Below, one piece after another: positions 24,078 through 33,813 of a DNA stretch of 35,534 bases. The DNA is from Bacillus sp. DNRA2 (lineage in GTDB: Bacteria; Bacillota; Bacilli; Bacillales; Cytobacillaceae), in NCBI RefSeq assembly GCF_012843265.1, contig NZ_JABAIT010000031.1, positions 1 through 35,534 on the forward strand. The letters are read 5' to 3'. The notes beneath the pieces were generated by a model. That model had not been told where the DNA came from and ran no database searches. It saw nothing but the letters and a program-made list of their open reading frames with translations. The position numbers and the translations under genes were made by a program. The stretch's first letter is position 1. Every line of letters begins with the position of its first letter.

Positions 24078-26249
24078 ATGAAACTCATTATTGCTGAAAA
24101 GCCGGACCAGGGCTTAACGCTGGCGTCTGTTTTTAAAATGAAAAAACAGCAGGGTTTTATTGAAATACTGCCGAATGAAATTTTCACTAATGGCGCTTTT
24201 GTCACATGGGCAGTAGGGCATGTGTGTCAGTTAGTATCGCCTGAGAAATATGACGCTACTTTGAAGAAATGGTCCTTAGATACGCTGCCGATTATTCCTG
24301 CGCAATTCCAATATGAAGTAACAAAGGACAAAGCCAAGCAGTTTGGTATAATTAAAAAATTGGTTAATGATCCTAGAGTTACATCCATTATTCACGCGGG
24401 GGATGCCGGACGCGAGGGTGAATTAATTATTCGAAACATCCTTCGTTTGACTAATTGCCGAAAGCCGATGCAGAGACTTTGGATCTCATCTCTAACACCT
24501 AAAGCAATCAAGGATGGCTTTTTGTCGCTACTAACCGAAGGAGAAACCCGTAATCTGTACTTTGAAGCATATACTAGAGCATGTGCTGATTGGGTTGTGG
24601 GAATGAATGCCTCACGCCTTTATAGCTTGCTATTACAAAAAAGAGGATTCTCGGATGTGTTTTCTGTCGGTAGGGTCCAGACGCCAACTCTTGCACTGAT
24701 TGTGAAACGGGAACATGAAATTGAAAATTTTGTCTCCGTACCGTTTTGGGAAGTCCAAGCTAATTTCTTGATAGTTGGGAAAAAGTATAACGGAAAATGG
24801 GAAAAAGATGGAGAAACAAGAATTAAAACGAAAGAAATGGCAGAAAAGATTGCGTCATTTTGCCAAAATAAAGCTGCAGAAGTTGCTGAAGTCAAGGCTG
24901 AGAAAAAGGAATTTTTACCCCCACTCTTATATAATCTTTCCGCTCTTCAAGCAGATGCCAACCGCAAATTTAAATTTCCACCCAAAAAAACTCTAGATGT
25001 TTTGCAAAAACTCTATCAAAAAGGTATTGTTTCATATCCTCGTTCTGACTCTAGACACGTCACCAAAGGTGAGGCTGAGGGCTTCGGTGAAACGTTAAGG
25101 AAAATTGCTGCATTAAACGAGTACGGAGAACTATTTCCATTGCCGGTTCAATCGATTGCCGAAAATAAACGATATGTAAATGATAAAAAGGTAACGGATC
25201 ACTATGCAATTATTCCAACGGAGCAAGTTCCAAATGTAAACAAGTTGTCCAGTGATGAGAAGTTATTATACGACATGATAGTAAGGAGCCTAATTGCCGC
25301 ACACTATGGAAAGGCAATTTCGGAGTATACAACGGTTAAAACACTTGTTGATGGCAGGGCTGAATTTATTTCAAAAGGAAAAGTGGATCTTGAAGAAGGC
25401 TGGCGAAAAGTTATACCTCATAAAGAGAAGGACGGAGAACCTGTACTACCGCATTTGCTGGTAGGTGACCATGGAATAGTGAAAAAAGTTGAGGTAAAGG
25501 AAAGTGCAACACAACCGCCAAAACGTTACACTGAAGGTCAATTAATCACCTTAATGAAAACGGCCGGAAAACATATCGAGGATAAGGAATTGGAAAAGGT
25601 CTTGATGAAGACTGAAGGCTTAGGTACTGAAGCGACCCGCGCTGGTATTATTACAATGTTGAAGGATCGAAAATACATTGACATAAAAAAGAATCTCGTA
25701 TATGCAACTGCTAAGGCAAAAATTCTGATTTCTGCTGTCGGAAAACAAATTTTGGCTTCACCGGAAATGACGGCTAAGTGGGAGCAACGTCTGAAGGAAA
25801 TTTCAGAAGGCACAGCTTCTCCAAAACAATTTATGGAGCAAACAAACAAAATGGTTATTCATTTGATTCAAGCAGGTTCAAGTGAATCGCTTGATTGGCT
25901 TTTTTCTGAGGAGGATGAGCAGTCTTTTGTCCCAAGGGAAACGAAGCAAAGGCGTGTGACCAAGCTAGGACCTTGTAAAAAGTGCGATGGGGCTATCATT
26001 GATAAAGGTACGTTCTATGGCTGCTCTAATTACAATAAAACAAAGTGTACATTTACCATTTCTAAAAAGGTTCTCGGTAAAACGATTACCCAGCAAAACA
26101 TAAAAAAGCTGTTAAAAGATGGTGTGACGGATGTAATTGAGGGATTTACGGGGAAGGAAAAAACGTTTAATGCCAAGCTGTCATATGATATGACGCAACA
26201 CAAACTCGTGTTTATTTTTGATGAACAACCTATGAAAGATAGGGGCTGA
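24078..26249 (+). CDS. topB: DNA topoisomerase III
   Basis: Type IA topoisomerase that decatenates and relaxes DNA through a 5'-phosphotyrosine intermediate. The 723-aa protein has the Toprim Glu7 (LIIAEKP) and DAGREGE (109-115), the SVGRVQTPTLALIV box (196-209), the active-site Tyr320 in VSYPRSDSRH, and a C-terminal CKKC...C...C zinc ribbon (about 635-660). The layout and length match Bacillus TopB. GGAGT lies 8 nt before the ATG. It has its own short upstream region after the feo terminator and is followed by a stem-loop starting in its stop codon. Confidence 0.96.
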   Translation: MKLIIAEKPDQGLTLASVFKMKKQQGFIEILPNEIFTNGAFVTWAVGHVCQLVSPEKYDATLKKWSLDTLPIIPAQFQYEVTKDKAKQFGIIKKLVNDPRVTSIIHAGDAGREGELIIRNILRLTNCRKPMQRLWISSLTPKAIKDGFLSLLTEGETRNLYFEAYTRACADWVVGMNASRLYSLLLQKRGFSDVFSVGRVQTPTLALIVKREHEIENFVSVPFWEVQANFLIVGKKYNGKWEKDGETRIKTKEMAEKIASFCQNKAAEVAEVKAEKKEFLPPLLYNLSALQADANRKFKFPPKKTLDVLQKLYQKGIVSYPRSDSRHVTKGEAEGFGETLRKIAALNEYGELFPLPVQSIAENKRYVNDKKVTDHYAIIPTEQVPNVNKLSSDEKLLYDMIVRSLIAAHYGKAISEYTTVKTLVDGRAEFISKGKVDLEEGWRKVIPHKEKDGEPVLPHLLVGDHGIVKKVEVKESATQPPKRYTEGQLITLMKTAGKHIEDKELEKVLMKTEGLGTEATRAGIITMLKDRKYIDIKKNLVYATAKAKILISAVGKQILASPEMTAKWEQRLKEISEGTASPKQFMEQTNKMVIHLIQAGSSESLDWLFSEEDEQSFVPRETKQRRVTKLGPCKKCDGAIIDKGTFYGCSNYNKTKCTFTISKKVLGKTITQQNIKKLLKDGVTDVIEGFTGKEKTFNAKLSYDMTQHKLVFIFDEQPMKDRG

Positions 26250-26275
26250 CATTCTGCTTTACCTTGTCAGCCTTT
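26244..26275 (+). terminator. Stem-loop after topB
   Basis: GGCTGACA...TGTCAGCC stem with a short T run (TTTG). Moderate strength. Confidence 0.6.
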
Positions 26276-26325
26276 GCCACTTATAGTAAAATTTTCATTG
26301 ATATGTGATTTTGGGAGGGTATCGG

Positions 26326-26757
26326 ATGCCGACACCAAGCATGGAAGATTATATAGAACAAATTTATAAACTGATTGAAGAGAAAGGCTACGCTCGTGTT
26401 TCTGATATTGCGGAAGCGCTTTCTGTCCACCCCTCTTCTGTGACGAAAATGGTCCAAAAGCTTGATAAGGATGAATATCTCGTTTACGAAAAATATAGAG
26501 GTTTGGTTTTGACAAAGAAAGGTCATAAAACTGGACAGCGCCTGCTTTACCGTCATGAGTTGCTAGAGCAGTTTTTACGTATAATTGGTGTAAAGGAAGA
26601 AAATATCTACCATGATGTTGAAGGGATCGAGCATCATTTAAGTTGGGACGCAATTGACCGAGTCGGTGATTTAGTCCAATTTTTCGAAGAGGATCAAAAA
26701 AGAATACAGGCTCTACTACATGTCCAAAAGCAAAATGTTCATAATGAATCCAATTAA
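26326..26757 (+). CDS. mntR: Manganese-responsive regulator MntR
   Basis: DtxR-family repressor and activator that senses Mn(II) and controls manganese uptake and efflux genes. The 143-aa protein is very close to B. subtilis MntR, with a winged helix in 1-70 ([20 protein letters not shown]). All metal ligands are in place: Asp8, Glu11, His77, Glu99, Glu102 and His103. The lack of the SH3 domain separates it from DtxR/IdeR. The ATG at 26326 is chosen, with GGGAGGG 6 nt upstream; the frame upstream of it is not coding. It is a single-gene unit with its own terminator. Confidence 0.97.
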   Translation: MPTPSMEDYIEQIYKLIEEKGYARVSDIAEALSVHPSSVTKMVQKLDKDEYLVYEKYRGLVLTKKGHKTGQRLLYRHELLEQFLRIIGVKEENIYHDVEGIEHHLSWDAIDRVGDLVQFFEEDQKRIQALLHVQKQNVHNESN

Positions 26758-26787
26758 AAGTCTGACTTTCTTGAGTCAGTCTTTTTT
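26758..26787 (+). terminator. Rho-independent terminator of mntR
   Basis: AGTCTGACT...AGTCAGTCT stem (one mismatch) followed by T6. Confidence 0.85.
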
Positions 26788-26915
26788 GTTTATGAAAATA
26801 ATTCCTCATGTTTCTTTTTTAACACATCCTTTTCAAACAGGAAAAAAAACCTGTGATAGCGAATTATTAGTTTAATAATCTAAATATTCAAATAAAATTA
26901 GGGATGAGGATGCAT

Positions 26916-27599
26916 ATGAAGGATTTTTATTGGGTAGAGGCAGCGGAAAAGGAATGGAATACAAGAGCTAATTCTTGGCATGCCAAAAGTAAGGAAATGT
27001 GGGATAACGGTAGTAGAAAGGATATTGTCCCTTTCTTTAAGCAATATGTTCATCGTGGAGCTCGCGTTGTTGATTTAGGCTGCGGAGATGGCTACGGTTC
27101 ATATAAACTGTCGAAAGTTGGCTATTCGGTAACGGGAATTGATGTGTCCGAGGAGATGGTCGAAAAAGCAAACAGCTTAGTTGAACCAGAAATAAATTTA
27201 CATTTTGCTAAAGGTGATATCGCTAATATTGATGTCGCTGACCGACATTTTGATGCGGTCCTTGCGATAAATTCATTGGAGTGGACAGAGAGCCCATTAA
27301 CGGTGCTTGAGGAGATGAAAAGAGTTGTCAAGCCCGGTGGCAAAGCCTGTGTCGGAATATTAGGTCCAACTGCTGCACCTCGTGAAAATAGTTATCGACG
27401 TCTTTATGGTTCACCAGTTGTATGCAACACGATGATGCCATGGGAATTTGAGCGACTGGCAGAAGAAAACGGATGGCGAAAAACAGCCGAATTAGGTGTA
27501 TATAAACGCGATACAGAAAAGCTTTCTAAGGGCGCGCTAACTAAAGAGATCAGGCAATCACTAACATTTATGACAGTGTTCCTGCTTGAACTTCAGTAG
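26916..27599 (+). CDS. SAM-dependent methyltransferase, class I
   Basis: A soluble 227-aa Rossmann-fold methyltransferase. Motif I is VVDLGCGDGYGS (about 52-63), motif II ends in TGIDVSEEMVEKA, and GDIANIDV is the acidic loop. LEEMKRVVKPGGKACVG is the post-motif strand typical of small-molecule methylases (UbiE/COQ5-like fold). The substrate cannot be told. The ATG at 26916 is preferred, with GGGATGAGG 6 nt upstream; the ATG at 26904 is part of that site. It stands alone, preceded by a perfect ATTATTA/TAATAAT inverted repeat and followed by the converging metA. Confidence 0.88.
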   Translation: MKDFYWVEAAEKEWNTRANSWHAKSKEMWDNGSRKDIVPFFKQYVHRGARVVDLGCGDGYGSYKLSKVGYSVTGIDVSEEMVEKANSLVEPEINLHFAKGDIANIDVADRHFDAVLAINSLEWTESPLTVLEEMKRVVKPGGKACVGILGPTAAPRENSYRRLYGSPVVCNTMMPWEFERLAEENGWRKTAELGVYKRDTEKLSKGALTKEIRQSLTFMTVFLLELQ

Positions 27600-27664
27600 A
27601 CTAGATTGTGTCAGAAGTGTGGCGTCGGCAAATAGCCCTAAAGAACCCGGTAAAAATATAAAAG

Positions 27665-27687
27665 GCTCCGTCTCATTTAGACGGAGC
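27665..27687 (-). terminator. Terminator of metA
   Basis: GCTCCGTC-TCATTTA-GACGGAGC, 8-bp perfect stem. The T run (CCTTTTA) lies on the minus-strand side, so it serves metA. It could weakly stop the methyltransferase transcript too. Confidence 0.85.
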
Positions 27688-27703
27688 TTAATTTCTTACT
27701 CTT

Positions 27704-28609
27704 TCATGACCATTCGAACGGTGTTTCTTGGTAAACATAGTAGTTTAACCAGTTTGAAAATAGTAAATGGGCATGAGACCTCCAGCGATTTAATGGCATT
27801 TCTTCTGGATTATCATTCGGAAAATAATGCTTTGGTTTTATTTCTAAGCCTTTTTGAAGATCGCGGTGGTATTCTTCTGCTAGAGTGCCTGTATCGTATT
27901 CTAAATGTCCAGTCACCATGATTTGACGGCAATTATTTGCACTCACAATAAATGGACCGGCTTCTTCAGAATAGGAGAGCAGCTTTAATTCAGGATGGGC
28001 GATAATCGCTTCCTGCGACACATCTGTATACCGGGAATGTGGCGCTAAGTATTCATCATCAAAGCCTCGTAGCAGCTTTTCTGTCCGATCGTTAACTTGA
28101 TGAGAAAATACGCCAGTACATTTTGCAGGTAATTCAAATTTTCCGATTCCAAAATGATAATATAGTGCTGCTTGGGCCCCCCAACAAATATGCAAAGTTG
28201 AAGTTACATTTGTTTTAGACCATTCCATAATCTCCGTCAATTCATTCCAATAATTAACCTCTTCAAAAGATAAATGCTCGATTGGGGCACCAGTAATAAT
28301 CATTCCATCATATTTGCGGTGCTTGATTTCTGAAAAGGTTGTGTAAAATTGATCGAGGTGATATTTGCTGGTATTTTTTGAAACATGGGTGGCTGTTTTT
28401 AAAAAGGTAACATTAACTTGTAACGGAGTATTTCCAACCAAACGTAGTAACTGTGCTTCAGTTCGTTCTTTTTCAGGCATTAAATTTAAGATCAATATAT
28501 TAAGTGGGCGAATATCTTGTTGCATTGCCCGGTAATCATCCATAACAAATATGTTTTCGGCTTCTAGAACATCTCTGGCAGGAAGCTTCTTTGGTAATGT
28601 GATTGGCAA
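27704..28609 (-). CDS. metA: Homoserine O-acetyltransferase (MetA family)
   Basis: Activates homoserine for methionine synthesis in the cytosol. The 301-aa protein of the MetA (glutamine-amidotransferase-like) fold has catalytic Cys142 ([12 protein letters not shown]), His235 and Glu237 (VTGHLEYD). Residue 111 is Glu (GAPIEHL), which in this family goes with acetyl-CoA use; succinyl-CoA enzymes such as E. coli MetA have Gly. So O-acetylhomoserine is the predicted product despite the family name. The start is TTG (28609) with AGGGG about 9-12 nt upstream. No SAM riboswitch or T-box is seen in the short upstream region. Confidence 0.94.
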   Translation of the reverse strand: MPITLPKKLPARDVLEAENIFVMDDYRAMQQDIRPLNILILNLMPEKERTEAQLLRLVGNTPLQVNVTFLKTATHVSKNTSKYHLDQFYTTFSEIKHRKYDGMIITGAPIEHLSFEEVNYWNELTEIMEWSKTNVTSTLHICWGAQAALYYHFGIGKFELPAKCTGVFSHQVNDRTEKLLRGFDDEYLAPHSRYTDVSQEAIIAHPELKLLSYSEEAGPFIVSANNCRQIMVTGHLEYDTGTLAEEYHRDLQKGLEIKPKHYFPNDNPEEMPLNRWRSHAHLLFSNWLNYYVYQETPFEWS

Positions 28610-28781
28610 ATGATCATCCCCTAGTACGAAAATTCAATTATTCCTATTATATAGAAAATATAAACTACTTTTCAATCATTTAATATTAAAGATAAACTTC
28701 GGGAATTTTTTCATTAGAAACTTGTGTTTAATGGTAAAATATAATAGCACTTATTCTGAGACCATCCTGGGGGAATTGTTC

Positions 28782-30470
28782 ATGACAGTACAGACGAAAC
28801 ATAAAACAGATATAGAAATTGCCCAACAAGCAAAATTAACGCCAATTACAGATATAGCTGCAAGTCTTGGTCTTGAAGAAGGAGACCTTGAGCTTTTCGG
28901 TAAATATAAGGCAAAGCTTTCTAGTGATGGATTAGCAAAATTACATACGAAGAAATCCGGGAAGGTCATTTTAGTGACCTCGATTAATCCTACACCTGCG
29001 GGAGAAGGTAAATCCACCGTTACAGTTGGTCTTGGTGATGCTCTTCACTTACTAGGGAAAAAAGTTGTCATCGCGATGCGTGAGCCGTCATTAGGACCAA
29101 CCTTAGGGCTTAAAGGTGGAGCAACAGGTGGTGGTTATGCTCAAGTTCTGCCGATGGAGGATATCAATCTTCATTTTACTGGAGACATTCATGCGATTAC
29201 GACAGCCAATAATGCACTTGCTGCATTAATTGATAATCATCTGCAGCAAGGAAACGACTTAAAAATTGATCCGCGTCGAATTGTTTGGAAGCGGGCACTT
29301 GATATGAACGATCGAGCTTTGCGACATATTCTTGTTGGACTAGGTGGTCCGACACATGGAGTTCCGCGTGAGGATGGTTTTGATATCACGGTTGCTTCAG
29401 AAATAATGGCGGTGTTGTGCCTTGCTAAGGACATAGAGGATTTGAAGATTCGTCTAGGGAAAATGGTGATTGCCTACAATTTCGACAAGCAACCAGTAAC
29501 TGTAGCAGATTTACAAGTCGAAGGCGTATTAACGTTATTGTTAAAGGATGCTGTAAAACCAAATCTTGTCCAAACAATCGAACATACGCCGGCACTCATT
29601 CATGGTGGACCGTTTGCCAATATTGCTCATGGATGTAATAGTGTTACGGCAACGACAGCTGCTGTAAAGCTCGCTGATTACTGTATTACAGAAGCTGGCT
29701 TTGGAGCTGACCTTGGAGCTGAGAAATTTTTACATATTAAAACTAGAAGCGCTAGTGTTGAGCCAAGTGCTGTGGTCATTGTTGCGACCATCCGTGCGTT
29801 GAAAATGCATGGTGGAGTTGCTAAAGGTGATCTTCATCACGAAAATGTCCAGGCATTAACTAAAGGACTAACCAACCTTCAAAAGCATGTTGAAACGATT
29901 AATAGCTTTGGGTTACCATTTGTTGTTGCAATAAATCGTTTCGTGGGTGACAGTAAGGCTGAAATATCCCACTTATTGTCCTATTGCCGTAATAAAAACA
30001 TTCCAGTAGCATTAACCGAAGTTTGGGAAAAGGGTGGAAAAGGCGGAGTGGAGCTAGCAAACACTCTGTTGAAAATCTTAGAAAAGGACGAGTCAAGATT
30101 CAGTCCATTATATTTACTCTCAGATCCGATTGAAGATAAAATTCGCACGATTGTTCAAAAGGTATATGGGGGTAAGGATGTAGAGTTTTCTGCAAAAGCC
30201 AAACAACAGCTAACACAATTTACAGATAACGGCTGGGGGGAACTACCGATATGTATGGCAAAAACACAGTATTCTTTATCTGATGATCCAAAAAAACTAG
30301 GACGGCCTAGTGATTTTATTGTCCATGTACGAGAGTTAAAGCCGAGCATTGGAGCAGGATTTATCGTTGCTTTAACAGGTGATGTTATGACAATGCCAGG
30401 TTTACCAAAGCAACCAGCGGCAATGAAAATGGATGTAGATCATCAAGGAAATGCAATAGGATTGTTTTAA
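28782..30470 (+). CDS. fhs: Formate--tetrahydrofolate ligase
   Basis: Makes 10-formyl-tetrahydrofolate from formate, THF and ATP. The 562-aa length is usual for the family. The P-loop-like [10 protein letters not shown] is at 71-80, with [21 protein letters not shown] family blocks after it (about 100-120). The ATG at 28782 is chosen because GGGGGAA lies 6 nt upstream; the frame open to 28722 adds 20 residues that are not in the family. B. subtilis lacks this gene as I recall, though other bacilli have it. It diverges from metA and may supply one-carbon units for purine, Met-tRNA and methionine synthesis. Confidence 0.96.
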   Translation: MTVQTKHKTDIEIAQQAKLTPITDIAASLGLEEGDLELFGKYKAKLSSDGLAKLHTKKSGKVILVTSINPTPAGEGKSTVTVGLGDALHLLGKKVVIAMREPSLGPTLGLKGGATGGGYAQVLPMEDINLHFTGDIHAITTANNALAALIDNHLQQGNDLKIDPRRIVWKRALDMNDRALRHILVGLGGPTHGVPREDGFDITVASEIMAVLCLAKDIEDLKIRLGKMVIAYNFDKQPVTVADLQVEGVLTLLLKDAVKPNLVQTIEHTPALIHGGPFANIAHGCNSVTATTAAVKLADYCITEAGFGADLGAEKFLHIKTRSASVEPSAVVIVATIRALKMHGGVAKGDLHHENVQALTKGLTNLQKHVETINSFGLPFVVAINRFVGDSKAEISHLLSYCRNKNIPVALTEVWEKGGKGGVELANTLLKILEKDESRFSPLYLLSDPIEDKIRTIVQKVYGGKDVEFSAKAKQQLTQFTDNGWGELPICMAKTQYSLSDDPKKLGRPSDFIVHVRELKPSIGAGFIVALTGDVMTMPGLPKQPAAMKMDVDHQGNAIGLF

Positions 30471-30522
30471 CCCGGGCTGTGAAAAAATATGAGGAACGCC
30501 ATGATAATGAGGGGGAGATGAA

Positions 30523-31053
30523 ATGTTCGATCCGACGGCTTTCGAAAATCTTAAAGTAGTGGTTGAAGGCGCTGTGTATGATAGAGATTTAAGTGGAGAA
30601 ATTCTAGTAACGGATCGATCTGATCTCATAAATTTAGCCAGATTAGGCCGGCGTTTTGAGATTTCTTTTATTGATCAAAATAGCAAGGGAGATCGCGTGA
30701 CAGCGATATTAATTTTAGAAGCGAATATCGAAAATCTTGCCGCTGAATTGCTCCCTGCAGTATTATCTGAGAAGCATGCTGGCTGTCATGTTGATGTGAA
30801 ATTTTCATGTATTCACCCAAACGATCTTAGTTTTTATCAGAAAATTGATAGTATATTAAAGGAAATATGGGGCAATAATCGCAAAATTGAGCAACGAATT
30901 CTACTCAATCCCTTTGATTTAAAGAATGATATTACAAATGACATTACGATTCATTTTAATCGGCTCATATATGAAGATCAAAGCTCAGATATTATCAACC
31001 TGGTCGATTTCATGATTACCTCGATTAGAGAGTTAAAAAATTTATTCCAATAA
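30523..31053 (+). CDS. Conserved-looking protein of unknown function
   Basis: A soluble 176-aa protein beginning MFDPTAFENLKVVVEGAVYDRD. It is alternating alpha/beta with an acidic overall charge and no membrane segment, cysteine pair or nucleotide-binding loop that I can see. GAGGGGGAG lies 5-7 nt before the ATG. It is 52 bp after fhs without a visible terminator, so it may share the fhs transcript, and a terminator follows it. I do not recognise the family. The clean frame, ribosome site and terminator support a real gene. Confidence 0.75.
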   Translation: MFDPTAFENLKVVVEGAVYDRDLSGEILVTDRSDLINLARLGRRFEISFIDQNSKGDRVTAILILEANIENLAAELLPAVLSEKHAGCHVDVKFSCIHPNDLSFYQKIDSILKEIWGNNRKIEQRILLNPFDLKNDITNDITIHFNRLIYEDQSSDIINLVDFMITSIRELKNLFQ

Positions 31054-31059
31054 GCAAGT

Positions 31060-31086
31060 AAAGGTGCTCTAAATGGGCACTTTTTT
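31060..31086 (+). terminator. Rho-independent terminator
   Basis: AAGGTGC...GGCACTT stem followed by T's, after the unknown 176-aa gene. Confidence 0.8.
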
Positions 31087-31143
31087 ACTGCTGTTATGGT
31101 AGTTCATGATAAAATAGGGAACGAACTGAAAGAAGGTGCTGCT

Positions 31144-31794
31144 ATGGAAAGTGAAATCATTAAAAGTACAGTAGCATTTGTGAAAAATGAACTAGGACAG
31201 GATGCCACTGGTCATGATTGGTATCATATTGTGAGAGTTCGAAAAAATGCTTTACATATATGGGAGAATGAACAAGCAGGCGGTGACAAATTTGTCATTG
31301 AAATGGCTGCATTATTACATGATATTCCCGATGAGAAATTAAATGAATCAGAAGAGGCTGGTTTGAAAAAATTACAGTCGTTTTTGGACAATCTACAAAT
31401 GGAAGAAACTACAGTTCAGCGAATTATCACCGTTATTTCGATGATTTCCTACAAGGGTGGGAGAAAGCAAGACCTATCGTCGATAGAAGCAAAAATCGTT
31501 CAGGACGCAGATCGTCTTGATGCATTGGGTGCGATTGGAATTGCTCGGACATTTGCCTATGGTGGCAAGAAAGGCCAACCTCTTTATGATCCAAAATTAG
31601 GGGTTCGAACTGAGATGACTCTTGAACAATATCGTAATGGACAATCATCATCGATTAACCATTTTTATGAAAAATTGTTGAAGTTAACAGATGGATTACA
31701 TACCGACACCGCCTTACAAATTGCCAGAGGTCGTCATCAATATATGGTCGATTTTTTACAAGTATTTTATAACGAATGGAATGGTCAAGCGTGA
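31144..31794 (+). CDS. ypgQ: HD-domain phosphohydrolase (YpgQ type)
   Basis: A 216-aa metal-dependent phosphohydrolase of the HD superfamily. HDWYH (24-28) supplies the first His, LLHDIPDE (57-64) the HD pair, and QDADRLDALGAIGIAR (120-135) the last Asp, so the H...HD...D set is complete. B. subtilis YpgQ has been described as a nucleotide pyrophosphohydrolase; E. coli YedJ is a relative. The ATG at 31144 is preferred, with GAAGGTG 6 nt upstream. The stop overlaps the start of the next gene by four bases (GTGA), which suggests coupling with the ABC-F ATPase. Confidence 0.88.
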   Translation: MESEIIKSTVAFVKNELGQDATGHDWYHIVRVRKNALHIWENEQAGGDKFVIEMAALLHDIPDEKLNESEEAGLKKLQSFLDNLQMEETTVQRIITVISMISYKGGRKQDLSSIEAKIVQDADRLDALGAIGIARTFAYGGKKGQPLYDPKLGVRTEMTLEQYRNGQSSSINHFYEKLLKLTDGLHTDTALQIARGRHQYMVDFLQVFYNEWNGQA

Positions 31795-33683
31795 AAATGA
31801 TTTCAATTGAAAATGTCTCTAAAACATACGGAGAGAAACAATTATTCAATAGCCTTGAGTTTACGATTTCCGAAAAAGACAGGGTTGGATTAATTGGGGT
31901 TAATGGTACAGGGAAATCTTCCTTACTAAAAATCCTTGCTGGACTTGATTTGGCCGACAGCGGTGATGTTATCAAAGCAAAGGATTATCGGATTTCATAT
32001 TTATCACAAGAGCCGGACCTAAATGGGGATTTATCTGTATTGGAACAAGTGTTTCAGGGAGATGCACCGATTTTAAAACAGTTGCGGGACTATGAACAAG
32101 CATTACTTGATTTGAATGAAAATCCTGAAAATAGTGCTGTTCAAGAACGACTGTTTGACGTGCAGAAAAAGATGGATGCGGAAAATGCCTGGGATGCGAG
32201 TGCGAATGCCAAATCCATTTTAACAAAGCTTGGAATTCACGATTTTCAGAAGAAGATTCATGTATTATCAGGTGGGCAAAAGAAGCGGGTAGCACTTGCC
32301 CAGGTATTAATTCAAGCACCAGATTTATTGATATTAGATGAACCTACTAACCACCTCGACTTTGATTCGATTAAATGGCTCGAGGACTATTTAAGTCGCT
32401 ATCAGGGTGCGTTATTGCTTGTAACTCATGATCGTTACTTTCTCGATCGAGTAACGAATCGAATTTTTGAATTAGACCGAGGGAACTTGTATAGCTATAA
32501 AGGGAACTATGCGGCGTTTCTAGAGGCAAAAGCTGTACGCGAAGAAAATGAAGCAGCAACGATTGAAAAACAAAAAAATTTATATCGCCGTGAGCTTGAG
32601 TGGATTAGACGAGGAGCTCAAGCGCGAAGCACTAAGCAAAAAGCGCGTATACAGCGCTTTGAAAAACTTGATGATACGCTCGCTTCAGTAAAGAGTACAG
32701 ATAAGCTTGATTTATCTTTGAATGGTAGCCGTTTAGGCAAACAAGTCTTTGAATTAAAAAATGCTTCAAAGCAATATGACAGTCTAACAATCTTAAAAGA
32801 TTTCGATATGCTGATTAAGCCTGGTGACCGAATCGGGATAATTGGTAGAAATGGAACTGGTAAATCAACGATTCTGAATATCTTAGCTGGCAAAATCCCG
32901 CTAGATACTGGTGAAAGACAAATTGGTCAAACGGTAAAGCTTAGCTATTATACGCAGGAAAGTGAAGACATGGATGAAAATATGAGGATGATTGAATATG
33001 TGAAGGAAACCGCTGAAGTTATTCAGACCTCAGACGGTAAAATCCTTTCAGCAGCGCAAATGCTCGAGCGCTTCTTGTTTCCACCTCATACTCATGGAAC
33101 ACCAATTCGTAAACTTTCTGGTGGAGAAAAACGCCGTCTTTATTTACTAAAGCTTTTGTTAACAGCACCCAATGTCCTCCTCCTTGATGAGCCGACGAAT
33201 GATTTGGATACCCAGACCTTAACGGTGCTCGAGGATTATTTAGAAGAGTTTCCAGGAGTGGTCATCACGGTCTCCCATGATCGTTACTTCTTAGATAAGG
33301 TAGCCGAACAGCTCTTGATTCTGCAAGGAGGCGGTATCGTTGAAAGTTATTATGGGGCCTATACAGAGTATTTGGAAAAAGAGTCTCAATCTGTGAAAGT
33401 AGTTGAAAAATCCCGATCCTCTAACGAGCAAAAACAAATAGAATCCGAAAAGTCTAAAAAGAAAAAAATGACTTATATGGAGAAAAAAGAGTGGGACGAA
33501 ATCGACGATAATATCGCGAAAGTCGAAGCACGAATGGAAGAAATTGCAGCAGAAATTAATAATACGGGTAGTGATTTTGAAAAGGCTCAATCTCTAATGA
33601 AAGAAGAAACTCAGCTTAACGAACAGCTTGAACATCTAATTGAAAGATGGAGTTATTTATCCGAAATCGCTGAAAACGAGTGA
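31791..33683 (+). CDS. yfmR: ABC-F ATPase (YfmR/Uup type)
   Basis: Soluble twin-ATPase protein that acts on the ribosome; B. subtilis YfmR helps translation through difficult stretches such as polyproline together with EF-P. From the GTG at 31791 it has 630 aa, nearly the YfmR length (629). ATPase 1 has GVNGTGKSS (36-44), LSGGQ (159-163) and LILDEPTNHLD. ATPase 2 has GRNGTGKST, LSGGE and LLLDEPTNDLD. Between them lies the positively charged P-site tRNA-interaction linker (RRELEWIRRGAQARSTKQKA). The C-terminal Lys-rich segment and coiled coil (about 545-630) are the Uup-type tail. There are no transmembrane parts. The GTG overlaps the ypgQ stop; an ATG two codons on (31797) is the alternative. 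Confidence 0.9.
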   Translation: MKMISIENVSKTYGEKQLFNSLEFTISEKDRVGLIGVNGTGKSSLLKILAGLDLADSGDVIKAKDYRISYLSQEPDLNGDLSVLEQVFQGDAPILKQLRDYEQALLDLNENPENSAVQERLFDVQKKMDAENAWDASANAKSILTKLGIHDFQKKIHVLSGGQKKRVALAQVLIQAPDLLILDEPTNHLDFDSIKWLEDYLSRYQGALLLVTHDRYFLDRVTNRIFELDRGNLYSYKGNYAAFLEAKAVREENEAATIEKQKNLYRRELEWIRRGAQARSTKQKARIQRFEKLDDTLASVKSTDKLDLSLNGSRLGKQVFELKNASKQYDSLTILKDFDMLIKPGDRIGIIGRNGTGKSTILNILAGKIPLDTGERQIGQTVKLSYYTQESEDMDENMRMIEYVKETAEVIQTSDGKILSAAQMLERFLFPPHTHGTPIRKLSGGEKRRLYLLKLLLTAPNVLLLDEPTNDLDTQTLTVLEDYLEEFPGVVITVSHDRYFLDKVAEQLLILQGGGIVESYYGAYTEYLEKESQSVKVVEKSRSSNEQKQIESEKSKKKKMTYMEKKEWDEIDDNIAKVEARMEEIAAEINNTGSDFEKAQSLMKEETQLNEQLEHLIERWSYLSEIAENE

Positions 33684-33813
33684 TTCGTTCGTCTTCGCTT
33701 TTATAATTGAAACGATAAGTATCATATCCTAAGCACGAAGCATGAAATCCTACTTGTCTATATGCTAAAATGATTTCGATTAACACTGACGTGGTAGTGT
33801 AAAGGGTGAGGGT

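Noticed and set aside
28610-28781. SAM riboswitch or T-box before metA
   Set aside because: The metA-fhs gap is short and AT-rich, with no conserved riboswitch core or T-box sequence visible.
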